DNA from: Chloroflexota bacterium
GTDB taxonomy: Bacteria; Chloroflexota; Dehalococcoidia; JACQTR01
Direction: 5' to 3'
DNA length: 10,346 nucleotides
NCBI GenBank assembly: GCA_016210705.1
Contig: JACQTR010000043.1
Span: forward strand, 1 to 10,346
In this document: positions 1 to 6,602 of the stretch, in pieces
How the letters are laid out: each line of letters begins with the position of its first letter
Numbering within the stretch: position 1 is the first letter of the stretch
Made by a program: the position numbers and the translations under genes
The notes under the pieces: generated by a model
Seen by the model: only the letters and a program-made list of their open reading frames with translations
What the model was told of the DNA's origin: nothing
The model's database searches: none

Positions 1-1402
1 CATAGGGTATCCCAAGCTTGAGAAGGGCATCGGCAAAACCCATCACCCCCAAGCCAACCTTCCGGTTTCCGTACCTTGTTATTTGTTCAGTAGCCGGAAT
101 GGGAAAGAGATTTGCCTCAATAACATTATCCAGGAAGCGCAGGCCCAGATGAACCACGTATTTCAATCTCTCCCAATTGACCCGGCTATCGGCGACCATT
201 CTGGCTAGGTTGATGGACGCCAGATTGCAACTCTCGTAGGGAAGAAGCGGCAGCTCTCCGCAAGGGTTGGTCGCTTCCAAGCGACCAACCTGAGGCGTAG
301 GATTATGCCGCTCGATTTCGTCCAGGAAGATCATACCTGGATCGCCGCTTGTCCACGCGTTATGGACTATTATATTGAAGAGGTCGTCAGCTTTGATGAT
401 ACGCTCTTCTTTCCTCGTCCTAGGATTGATCAGCGGCCAGGTCTCTCTTCGAGATACCGCCTCCATGAACTCATCGGTAGCGCCCACTGAAATATTGAAA
501 TTCGAAAGGACGGCTTCTTTGCTTTTAGCCACGGCAAACTCGACAATATCGGGGTGGTTGGCATTGAGGATGCCCATGTTGGCTCCACGCCGCTTGCCTC
601 CCTGCTTCATGACCCCGGTTGCCGCGTCGAATATTTCCATAAAGGAGACTGGGCCCGAGGCCACCCCCTTGGTCGAGCGAACCATGTCGCCCTTGGGTCT
701 TAGATGACTGAAGGTGAAGCCGGTGCCTCCACCTGTCTGGTGAATCAAGGCCATGTTCTTCAGTGAATCGAAGATGTCAACTATGGAATCCTCCACCGGA
801 AGAACGAAACAGGCCGACAGTTGCCCGAGAGGAGCGCCGGCATTCATGAGCGTGGGCGTATTGGGCATGAACTCAAGGCTGCTCATAATCTCGTAGAACG
901 CCTGTCCCAGCCCTTTCGTGTCGGCCATTGGATTAAATCCGCTTTCTACGGAGGCAATAGCTTTCGCTACCCTTTGGAATAGCTCAGTTGGCGTTTCAAT
1001 GACCTTGCCCTCTTCATCACGCAGAAAGTAGCGGCGCTCAAGCACTTTGAGGGCATTCACGCCTAACTTGAGGTCATCATGTACACCAATCACTCCTTTA
1101 ATCCGGCGGACATCGGCCCGCTGCTGCCGGTACAGTATGAAGGCCTTGGCCGCTACCGGCTGGCCCTGATTCATTAATACTTGTTCAACTATGTCCTGTA
1201 CGTCTTCGACACTGGGCAGCCTTTGGGTGAACCTTTCCTCGACAATAGCCACTACCAGCCGGGATAAGTCGGCAGCTACTTCCCCATCCGCCGTACTAGT
1301 CGCTACCAACGCCCTTTCGATGGCCAGCTCGATCTTGGATGGCTCGAAAGGTGCTATCGACCCGTCTCGTTTACGGATATGTGAAATCCTGATGCCGCTC
1401 AT
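1..1402 (-). CDS. nrdJ: Adenosylcobalamin-dependent (class II) ribonucleoside-diphosphate reductase, N-terminal part (3' end beyond window)
   Basis: Reduces ribonucleotides to deoxyribonucleotides in the cytoplasm, using a radical generated from adenosylcobalamin. About 467 residues are visible; the C-terminus runs off the left edge. Residues about 5-95 look like an ATP-cone allosteric domain (IRKRDGSIAPFEPSKIE at its start). The catalytic barrel follows, with the class II signature HQTGGGTGFTFSHLRPKGD. The three active-site cysteines expected for this class can be placed: C198 in SACFVLP, the thiyl-radical cysteine C381 in TNPCGE, and C392 in YESCNLASINL. The C381-C392 spacing of 11 matches the family. 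The ATG at 1402-1400 has an AGAGG 5 nt upstream (1408-1412), and I see no better in-frame start. The histidine-rich gene lies upstream on the same strand, 197 nt away. I found no cobalamin-riboswitch B12 box and no convincing promoter in the gap 1403-1607. Confidence 0.95.
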   Translation of the reverse strand, partial: MSGIRISHIRKRDGSIAPFEPSKIELAIERALVATSTADGEVAADLSRLVVAIVEERFTQRLPSVEDVQDIVEQVLMNQGQPVAAKAFILYRQQRADVRRIKGVIGVHDDLKLGVNALKVLERRYFLRDEEGKVIETPTELFQRVAKAIASVESGFNPMADTKGLGQAFYEIMSSLEFMPNTPTLMNAGAPLGQLSACFVLPVEDSIVDIFDSLKNMALIHQTGGGTGFTFSHLRPKGDMVRSTKGVASGPVSFMEIFDAATGVMKQGGKRRGANMGILNANHPDIVEFAVAKSKEAVLSNFNISVGATDEFMEAVSRRETWPLINPRTRKEERIIKADDLFNIIVHNAWTSGDPGMIFLDEIERHNPTPQVGRLEATNPCGELPLLPYESCNLASINLARMVADSRVNWERLKYVVHLGLRFLDNVIEANLFPIPATEQITRYGNRKVGLGVMGFADALLKLGIPY

Positions 1403-1607
1403 TGCTGCCTCTGAGCCAAGATTTTGGGCTTTAACGCGGCTTAGCCCCCCCCAAATCCCTTCGAAAGTGTTGCGATATTTAAGTAAGTTGCGGCAAAGAG
1501 CTCGGACCAAACCTACTTATGGTGCAGGAATATTGGAACTCTTGCGCCTAAGAATTGGTCGAGGGCCCTTAAGGCTCCCGCTTAAGCCTCCCGCATGAAC
1601 ACACCTG

Positions 1608-1850
1608 TCAACTTTGATCAGGATGGGAATGATCGTGAATGTGTGCTTCGTGTTCGTGTTCTCTTTCTGGATTCTCGTGCGGCAAATGGGAATGCTCAAC
1701 AGGCGGGTGATTGTGATCATGACGATGGACTGACACTAGATGTTCTATTTCTCCCTCAGCTCCGCCCCGGGCATGGTGGCAAATGTGAATATGCTCGTGG
1801 TTGTGTACTAGGCCTTGATGAGAATGGGATCGGAATTCAGAAACTGCCAT
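1608..1850 (-). CDS. Small histidine-rich, probably metal-binding protein (80 aa)
   Basis: I do not recognise a named family. The 80-residue product has 22 histidines (27%), mostly in alternating HxHxH runs: VHNHEHIHICHH, VHRHDHNH, HEHEAHIHDHSH. Acidic residues are interspersed, and there is one cysteine (in ICHH). There is no signal peptide and no membrane segment, so it should be cytoplasmic. Runs of this kind are known from histidine-rich loops of zinc transporters and from nickel or cobalt storage and chaperone proteins such as Hpn, CooJ and the HypB N-terminus, so transition-metal binding is the natural inference. Reality as a gene is supported by an AAAGGAG 8 nt before the ATG and by the coherent composition. 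The opposite strand is also open here, but it has no such start signal or composition. The gene precedes nrdJ, an enzyme that needs a cobalt cofactor; a functional link is speculation. Confidence 0.75.
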   Translation of the reverse strand: MAVSEFRSHSHQGLVHNHEHIHICHHARGGAEGEIEHLVSVHRHDHNHPPVEHSHLPHENPEREHEHEAHIHDHSHPDQS

Positions 1851-1858
1851 GATGATTG

Positions 1859-1865
1859 CTCCTTT
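1859..1865 (-). promoter_or_regulatory. Ribosome binding site of the histidine-rich gene
   Basis: Read on the minus strand this is AAAGGAG, separated by 8 nt from the ATG at 1850-1848. It is the main evidence that the histidine-rich frame is translated and that it starts with MAVSEF. Confidence 0.7.
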
Positions 1866-2126
1866 CGGTTCGCGCCGCTAGAGTCCTGGCCACACACTCA
1901 TTGGCCTCAGTGAAAACCTCGTGGGCAGCCTAGCGCAAAGGGACCGCCCGGCCTACAAGCTATCGAGAAACTTTGTCCTTACTATATAGCGCGCATTGTG
2001 AAGGGATTATGAAATCACTAGTTAGAAATATGAAAAAATCGTGAAAATTGGCTTAGCAAAGAGCGGTTTATTGGTTTTATTATTCCATCTGTAGTCAACG
2101 CCTTCGGTGTTTTGCAACCAGCTTCG

Positions 2127-2155
2127 TTGACAGGGTAAAGGGCCAGTAGTAGGAT
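2127..2155 (+). promoter_or_regulatory. Predicted sigma-70 promoter of comM
   Basis: A perfect -35 box TTGACA (2127-2132), a 17-nt spacer and a 4/6 -10 box TAGGAT (2150-2155). Transcription would start near 2162, giving a 5' leader of about 27 nt before the GTG start of comM. This is a prediction from consensus only. Confidence 0.45.
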
Positions 2156-2188
2156 AGCGTTCATAGAAATGCCTCCAAAGAACAGCTT

Positions 2189-3712
2189 GTGCTGGCCAAA
2201 GTCCTGACCTGCGCCATAGTGGGGCTGGAGGGAGCCATTGTGGAGGTGGAGGTAGATATATCCCCTGGACTGCCCGCTTTCACCATCGTTGGCCTCCCCG
2301 ACGCCGCTGTTCAAGAGGCCAAGGAAAGGGTCAGGGCCGCCATTCGCAATTCCGGTTACCTTTTCCCCATGAAGCGTATCACCGTAAACCTGGCTCCTGC
2401 TGATCTAAAGAAGGCAGGGCCAGCCTACGACCTGCCCATAGCTTTAGCCATCCTCCTCAGCTCAGAACAAGTGGCTGCCGAGGTCGAAACTGACCTCTTC
2501 CTAGGGGAACTATCTCTGGATGGCAGCCTGCGCCACACTCAGGGCATCCTGGCCATGGTGGCCTTGGCTAATAAAGAGCAGGGAATAACCACCGTATTTG
2601 TCCCGGCTATGGACGCTGGGGAGGCATCCTTGATAGACGAGATCGAGGTTATCCCCGTAGAATCCCTAGCCCAATTAGTAGCCCACCTTAGCGGTCAAGC
2701 CCATATTTCCCCTTACATTTACATGGGGGCGAAAACGGATGCCATTACCCCTAGGCTCGGCACCGATATGAGCCACGTCAAGGGACAAGAGCACGTCAAG
2801 CGGGCGCTGGAGGTAGCAGCAGCCGGCGGCCATAATCTCCTCATGATTGGGCCTCCTGGAAGCGGCAAGACCCTCCTAGCTCGTTCTCTACCCTCCATCA
2901 TGCCCACCATGACATCCCAAGAGGCTCTAGAGGTTACTAAGATATATAGTGTTTGTGGCCTTCTCCCCTCCGAAACTCCTCTCATCACCCAGCGCCCCTT
3001 CCGCTCGCCTCATTACACCATTTCCCACGCCGGCCTAGTAGGCGGTGGGCGTTGGCCTCGCCCTGGGGAGATAACTCTCAGCCATCGCGGCGTCCTCTTC
3101 TTGGACGAACTTCCCGAATTTGGCGCCGCTGGGTTGGATGTTCTCCGCCAGCCATTGGAAGATAGAACGATAACAGTCAGTCGAGCCCAAGGGAGCTTAA
3201 CCTTTCCCGCCAACTTCATGCTGGTGGCAGCTATGAACCCCTGTCCTTGTGGCTTTTATGGGGATCCCACCAAAGAATGTACCTGTACCCCTACCCTGGT
3301 AAGCCGTTATCAAAAACGCATCAATGGGCCCCTCCTGGACCGTATAGATATGTTTGTTGAGGTGCCCAGAGTTGACTACGAGAAACTGGCCGATAACCGG
3401 CTAGGGGAAAACTCAGAGGCCATTCGAACTCGGGTGGAAACCGCACGGGAGCGTCAAAGGGCGCGCTTCCAGGACGTTGGCCTCTTCTGCAACGCCGACA
3501 TGACCCCGGTGGAGATACGTCGGTTCTGTGGAATTGAGCCTGAGGCGCAAGGCTTGCTCCAAACAGCTATGAACCGATTCTCTTTATCGGCCCGGGCCTT
3601 TCACCGCATACTAAAGCTTTCCCGCACTATCGCCGACCTGGCTGCAGCATCATCCATCGGCTCCGCCCATGTTGCCGAAGCCTTACAATATCGGTCGCGA
3701 AGCCTGGCCTGA
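2189..3712 (+). CDS. comM: YifB/ComM family Mg-chelatase-like AAA+ ATPase
   Basis: A AAA+ ATPase of the magnesium-chelatase-like YifB family. Its studied member ComM is a hexameric helicase that promotes branch migration while incoming DNA integrates during natural transformation. The protein has the usual length, 507 residues. An N-terminal ChlI-like domain (about 20-140, with PGLPAFTIVGLPD and KKAGPAYDLPIALAIL) is followed by the ATPase domain with Walker A GPPGSGKT (221-228) and Walker B GVLFLDE (301-307). The family cysteine cluster is present (C352, C354, C364, C366 in NPCPCG...ECTC), then SRYQKRINGPLLDRIDM and a helical C-terminal domain. The GTG start at 2189 gives the standard family opening MLAKVL and no upstream in-frame start is better, although there is no clear Shine-Dalgarno. 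The DUF429 gene follows after 4 nt, so the two are probably cotranscribed. Confidence 0.95.
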   Translation: MLAKVLTCAIVGLEGAIVEVEVDISPGLPAFTIVGLPDAAVQEAKERVRAAIRNSGYLFPMKRITVNLAPADLKKAGPAYDLPIALAILLSSEQVAAEVETDLFLGELSLDGSLRHTQGILAMVALANKEQGITTVFVPAMDAGEASLIDEIEVIPVESLAQLVAHLSGQAHISPYIYMGAKTDAITPRLGTDMSHVKGQEHVKRALEVAAAGGHNLLMIGPPGSGKTLLARSLPSIMPTMTSQEALEVTKIYSVCGLLPSETPLITQRPFRSPHYTISHAGLVGGGRWPRPGEITLSHRGVLFLDELPEFGAAGLDVLRQPLEDRTITVSRAQGSLTFPANFMLVAAMNPCPCGFYGDPTKECTCTPTLVSRYQKRINGPLLDRIDMFVEVPRVDYEKLADNRLGENSEAIRTRVETARERQRARFQDVGLFCNADMTPVEIRRFCGIEPEAQGLLQTAMNRFSLSARAFHRILKLSRTIADLAAASSIGSAHVAEALQYRSRSLA

Positions 3713-3716
3713 ACAT

Positions 3717-4281
3717 ATGAAGATGAATCAGCAACTTCACCAGGTCAAGCGCTGGATCATCGGGGTAGATCTGGCCAGCAGCGAAAAAAAATACAACCGG
3801 CCTGGCCCTTTTGACCCCCGATTTGGAGTTACAGACCACCATAGTGAATAGAGACGATGAGTTGCAGCGATTCATCCTAGAATGGCCCCAAGCCTTAGTG
3901 GCTATCGATGCCCCTTTGAACTGGCCGCGTGAGGGCTATAACCGGCAAGTAGAGTACCAACTCAGGCGTGCCGGCATCCCTGTTTTTCCTGCGCGCTTCA
4001 TTGAGAAGCTTACCCAAAGGGGCATAGCCCTAAGTCAATCTCTGAAAGCCCAAGATTATGAGGTTATTGAAGTCTACCCTGGAGGAGCTCAAGACGTTTT
4101 GGGAATACCCCGTAAGAAGGAGAGCCCGGAGCTTCTTGGAAAAGGCCTTATGGCCCTTGGTCTCCACGGCATCCTCACTAAAGAGAAAATCACCGGCCAT
4201 GAGCTGGATGCCATCACTTGCGCCTTGGTGGGTAAGTTCTATTTAGGGGGCGACTTCGCCCCCTATCGGCGACCCCAATGA
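3717..4281 (+). CDS. DUF429 family protein (predicted RNase H-fold nuclease), frame interrupted at an A8 run
   Basis: A member of DUF429, a conserved family predicted to have an RNase H-like nuclease fold; its cellular role is not established. The N-terminus MKMNQQLHQVKRWIIGVDLASSEK lies in one frame (ATG 3717 or 3723). From about 3793 the homology continues in the +1 frame: TTGLALLTPDLEL, VAIDAPLNWP, VFPARFIEKL, YEVIEVYPGG, LGIPRK and HELDAITCALVGKFYLGG. These include the acidic residues expected of the fold (GVDLA, DAP, EVYP, HELDA). Dropping one A from the run at 3784-3791 gives one continuous protein of about 187 residues, the normal size. The rest shows no decay. This is therefore either a homopolymer sequencing or assembly error, a recent mutation, or slippage. 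Without the shift, the longest downstream frame starts at ATG 3811 and lacks the first acidic motif. The gene starts 4 nt after comM with no ribosome binding site, which suggests translational coupling. Confidence 0.8.
3784..3791 (+). other. A8 homopolymer at the frame break in the DUF429 gene
   Basis: Eight consecutive A residues (GAA AAA AAA T) sit exactly where the DUF429 homology changes to the +1 frame. Seven A residues would give an uninterrupted reading frame, SSEKNTTGLALL. Confidence 0.85.
4244..4265. repeat. Perfect 10-bp inverted repeat with 2-nt centre inside the end of the DUF429 gene
   Basis: TAGGGGGCGA, then CT, then TCGCCCCCTA. In RNA this would form a very stable GC-rich hairpin (8-9 bp stem with a 4-6 nt loop). 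It lies 13 nt before the DUF429 stop codon and encodes part of YLGGDFAPYR. No U-run follows, so it is not a classical intrinsic terminator. It could slow transcription or protect the 3' end of the upstream message. Confidence 0.7.
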
Positions 4282-4300
4282 AGGCATTTTAATTATGCCT
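4282..4300. repeat. 6-bp inverted repeat just after the DUF429 stop codon
   Basis: AGGCAT, a 7-nt loop TTTAATT, then ATGCCT. It follows the DUF429 stop codon directly and lies 16 nt beyond the stronger hairpin at 4244-4265. No U-tract follows. It may act together with that hairpin as a boundary between the comM-DUF429 and mscS transcripts, but the stem is short. Confidence 0.4.
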
Positions 4301-4343
4301 CGATGGGACTGGGCCCAGATCATGGCCGCCCGTCGCCTCATCC

Positions 4344-4351
4344 AAAGGAGG
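4344..4351 (+). promoter_or_regulatory. Ribosome binding site of the MscS-family gene
   Basis: AAAGGAGG. It fixes the start downstream of it: TTG at 4360 (8-nt spacing) or ATG at 4363 (11-nt spacing). It argues against the longer frame opening at 4303, which lacks such a site. Confidence 0.8.
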
Positions 4352-4362
4352 TAAAAGGCTTG

Positions 4363-5223
4363 ATGAAGGTAACACCAATACTAGCCATATCTTTCCCCTG
4401 GGACAGAGTAGTGAGTCAAGGACTGAGGATAGCTCTGATAATAGGCTTGGCCTTCATCTCATATCTAATCATTCACCGTGCTGTACCTAAGCTAATAAGA
4501 ACTGCCCTATTCCGAGGGCAAGGAGAACGCCTTGAAGAGGAGGTCGCCAAAAGAGCTGATACCTTGTCCCACGTCCTGGTCAGAACTGGGGCAGTAGCAA
4601 TAATCATTATGATTGTCTTTATGGTTTTGGCCGAGTTGGGTATTAACATCACCCCCATCCTGGCCGGCGCAGGCATCGCTGGAATAGCTTTGGGACTCGG
4701 TGCTCAAAGCCTAGTCAAAGACATCATAACCGGCTTCTTCATAATCATCGAAAACCAATACGGGAAAGGCGACGTGGTGCGGGTCGCCGGTATAGCAGGC
4801 CTGGTGGAAGATATAAATTTAAGACGCACTGTCCTTCGGGACCTGGATGGAATAGTACATAGTATTCCCAATGGTGAGATCACCACCAGCAGCAACTTCA
4901 CTCGGGATTGGTCTCGGGTGAATCTAAATATTCCTATAGCCTACAAAGAGGACATTGACCACGTCATTCAAGTCCTTAACCGAGTGGGCGAGGAACTAGC
5001 TAAGGACGAGGTCTTTGGCCTTCTAATCACTGAGCCGCCTCAAGTATTAAGGGTGGATAACTTTGCCGAGTCCTCCATAGAAATAAAAATGCTGGGGACT
5101 ACCAAGCCTATAAGGCAGTGGGACGTTATGGGAGAACTAAGGAAGAGAATAAAGAAGGCTTTCGATGAAGAGGGGATCGAGATCCCATATCCTCACCGCG
5201 TGGTCATCGACCGCAGTCAGTAA
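4363..5223 (+). CDS. MscS-family mechanosensitive ion channel
   Basis: A small-conductance mechanosensitive channel in the cytoplasmic membrane that would open on membrane tension and release solutes after osmotic down-shock. The 286-residue protein has three membrane helices, about 21-41 (LRIALIIGLAFISYLIIHRAV), 76-94 and the pore helix about 100-131. The pore helix carries the family signature GAGIAGIALGLGAQSLVKDIITGFFII, followed by ENQYGKGDVV, which begins the beta domain. HSIPNGEI, also family-typical, lies in the beta domain. The soluble C-terminal alpha/beta domain ends at HRVVIDRSQ. This is the length of simple bacterial MscS proteins. The start could equally be the TTG codon at 4360, which has the better spacing to the AAAGGAGG. 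It heads a cluster with the DUF1003 gene (27-nt gap) and otsB, which fits a role in osmotic adaptation. Confidence 0.92.
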   Translation: MKVTPILAISFPWDRVVSQGLRIALIIGLAFISYLIIHRAVPKLIRTALFRGQGERLEEEVAKRADTLSHVLVRTGAVAIIIMIVFMVLAELGINITPILAGAGIAGIALGLGAQSLVKDIITGFFIIIENQYGKGDVVRVAGIAGLVEDINLRRTVLRDLDGIVHSIPNGEITTSSNFTRDWSRVNLNIPIAYKEDIDHVIQVLNRVGEELAKDEVFGLLITEPPQVLRVDNFAESSIEIKMLGTTKPIRQWDVMGELRKRIKKAFDEEGIEIPYPHRVVIDRSQ

Positions 5224-5234
5224 CCTAAGGCTCC

Positions 5235-5242
5235 AAAGGAGG
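5235..5242 (+). promoter_or_regulatory. Ribosome binding site of the DUF1003 gene
   Basis: AAAGGAGG, 8 nt before the ATG at 5251, in the 27-nt gap after the mscS stop codon. It is essentially the same site as the one in front of mscS. Confidence 0.75.
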
Positions 5243-5250
5243 AAAGAACC

Positions 5251-5802
5251 ATGGCCACCAACTACCTTAATAAAGAAATCCACCAAGTGATACCCTTAGA
5301 GGAAAGACTCCTGGACAAGATACGTCGACGGGAGCATGTCGCCCAGAATACACATCGCTTACATATAGAAAGCCTAACCTTGGGCCAGAGGCTAGCTGAT
5401 GGTTTAGCTAGAGTCGCTGGCAGTTGGACATTTATCCTATCATTTCTTGGTTTTCTGGGCCTTTGGATAATTATCAATAGCGCGTTACTGATATTTAAAC
5501 ATTTTGACCCATATCCCTTCATCCTCCTCAATCTCGTCCTCTCCTGCCTCGCTGCCCTCCAGGCTCCGGTCATTATGATGAGCCAAAACCGCCAAGAGGC
5601 CAGAGACCGACTGCGTTCCGAAAACGACTACGCCGTGAACCTGAAAGCCGAAGCGGAGATCGAGCAATTACACCAAAAGCTAGATATTCTCAGAGAGCAA
5701 CAATGGGCAGAGTTGGTGATCCTACAAAATAAACAGATCGAATACTTGGAAAGGTTATTACAAGCGAGGGGCAGCCGAAGTGCAGTTCCGAGAAAGAGCT
5801 AG
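5251..5802 (+). CDS. DUF1003 domain-containing membrane protein
   Basis: A 183-residue protein of the DUF1003 family, whose function is not established. Two membrane helices (about 59-82, SWTFILSFLGFLGLWIIINS, and about 88-110) are joined by a short loop with DPYPFILLNLVLS. This loop and the following QAPVIMMSQNRQ...DR are the family signature. The C-terminal 60 residues (ENDYAVNLKAEAEIEQLHQKLDILREQQ and on) are charged and predicted to be a long helix or coiled coil facing the cytoplasm. The N-terminal 55 residues are soluble and basic. The gene lies 27 nt after the MscS-family gene, has its own strong ribosome binding site, and ends 2 nt before otsB, so the three genes are very probably one operon. 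A role in envelope or osmotic stress is inferred from this context only. Confidence 0.85.
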   Translation: MATNYLNKEIHQVIPLEERLLDKIRRREHVAQNTHRLHIESLTLGQRLADGLARVAGSWTFILSFLGFLGLWIIINSALLIFKHFDPYPFILLNLVLSCLAALQAPVIMMSQNRQEARDRLRSENDYAVNLKAEAEIEQLHQKLDILREQQWAELVILQNKQIEYLERLLQARGSRSAVPRKS

Positions 5803-5804
5803 AG

Positions 5805-6602
5805 TTGCCTTATCTATTAGGCCATCTCCCCGCAGTTGAGGAACTTCTACAACAGCCTCCCTTCGGGCTAATCACCGATTTCGATGGCACCATCGCCGAG
5901 ATAACCCCTGCGCCAGATGAGGCCCATATCACGCCCCTTTGCCAACAATCCCTGGCTCTTCTGGCTCAACGTCTCTCTCTGGTAGCCGTTGTATCAGGGC
6001 GACCTGCCGCCCAAGTAAGGGATCTAGTGGGAGTTGAAACCCTGGTTTATGTGGGCCTCCATGGTCTGGAGCTATGGAGCCAGGGGAAAGTAGAGCGCTC
6101 CCCCGGGGCTGAAACCTACACCCATCTGATCAAAGCAGCTCATAAGGAGCTAGAAAATCTCTTATCCATTCCTGGCATACTCTTCGAAGATAAGCGTTTA
6201 ACTCTCTCTCTCCACTACCGCCGCTGTCCCGATCCCAAAGGTGCAAGAAAATCCATCCTCGACGCCTTAGGCCGCTCCACCTCGGCTCGTCAACTTCAAA
6301 TGAGGGAAGGACGCCAAGTCGTAGAACTTCTCCCACCCCTTCCCGTTAATAAAGGTACGGCACTCTCTTCATTAGTTGGTAAATATAGTCTGAGGTCGGC
6401 CCTTTACCTGGGAGACGACCTAACCGATGCGGAGGCCTTCGCCACTCTCCATCGCCTCCCCAATCCCTTGCGCCAGGGTATAGCTGTGGCTATAGTTGGA
6501 GATGAGACCCCCCCAGTAGTCAAAGAGGTGGCAGATTATACCCTCAATGGTGTAGTAGATGTGGAGCGGTTTTTGAATTGGCTGACCCAAAAGGCAGGCT
6601 AG
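5805..6602 (+). CDS. otsB: Trehalose-6-phosphate phosphatase
   Basis: Hydrolyses trehalose-6-phosphate to trehalose, the second step of the OtsA-OtsB pathway, in the cytoplasm. It is a HAD-superfamily phosphatase of 265 residues, normal for OtsB. Motif I is DFDGT with the nucleophile D25 and acid/base D27. Motif II is S64 in VVSGR, motif III is K183 in NKGTAL, and motif IV is GDDLTD with D204, D205 and D208. The cap-domain signature YVGLHGLE is also present. All catalytic residues are intact. Translation starts at a TTG (5805) only 2 nt after the DUF1003 stop codon and without a clear ribosome binding site, which points to translational coupling. Its stop codon overlaps that of the convergent otsA gene. 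Confidence 0.93.
   Translation: MPYLLGHLPAVEELLQQPPFGLITDFDGTIAEITPAPDEAHITPLCQQSLALLAQRLSLVAVVSGRPAAQVRDLVGVETLVYVGLHGLELWSQGKVERSPGAETYTHLIKAAHKELENLLSIPGILFEDKRLTLSLHYRRCPDPKGARKSILDALGRSTSARQLQMREGRQVVELLPPLPVNKGTALSSLVGKYSLRSALYLGDDLTDAEAFATLHRLPNPLRQGIAVAIVGDETPPVVKEVADYTLNGVVDVERFLNWLTQKAG

Larger units (their letters stand above)
1851..2188. other. Divergent intergenic region between the histidine-rich gene and comM
   Basis: This 338-bp gap holds the ribosome binding site of the minus-strand histidine-rich gene at its left end and a sigma-70-like promoter for comM at 2127-2155. The middle (about 1975-2090) is AT-rich, with TATATAG near 1984. I could not pair that with a -35 box in either direction. 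I recognise no riboswitch, terminator or RNA gene here. A 48-codon minus-strand frame (2164-2018) with a GGAGG before its ATG is discussed under rejected items. Confidence 0.6.

Noticed and set aside
375..707. Plus-strand open frame opposite nrdJ
   Set aside because: It is the antisense of conserved class II reductase sequence, including HQTGGGTG. No start signal or family resemblance is visible.
1568..1590. Repeated CTTAAG with a short AGGCT/AGCCT stem as a terminator of the histidine-rich gene
   Set aside because: The stem is only 5-6 bp and no T-run follows on the minus strand, so it does not qualify as an intrinsic terminator.
1595..1852. Plus-strand frame of 85 codons opposite the histidine-rich gene
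   Set aside because: It has no ribosome binding site and no coherent composition. The open frame is explained as the complement of the His-rich minus-strand gene.
1851..1990. Possible cobalamin or NiCo riboswitch before the histidine-rich gene and nrdJ
   Set aside because: The context invites it, but I find no B12 box and no consensus core of either class, only a short GGGCGG/CTGCCC stem. Covariance-model searches against these riboswitch classes would decide.
2018..2164. Minus-strand frame of 48 codons (MNAILLLALYPVNEAGC...) with GGAGG 7 nt before its ATG
   Set aside because: It lies across the predicted comM promoter, has no visible promoter of its own, no recognisable homology, and its lipobox-like end (EAGC) is poor. 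The GGAGG is probably chance.
3669..3851. Separate small protein starting inside the end of comM
   Set aside because: Its C-terminal part is the out-of-frame reading beyond the A8 run. The homology shows that the N-terminal DUF429 segment simply begins at 3717 or 3723.
4303..4362. N-terminal extension of the MscS frame starting at ATG 4303
   Set aside because: The AAAGGAGG at 4344-4351 lies inside this extension, and the residues it encodes (GLGPDHGRPSPHPKEVKG) do not look like an MscS N-terminus.
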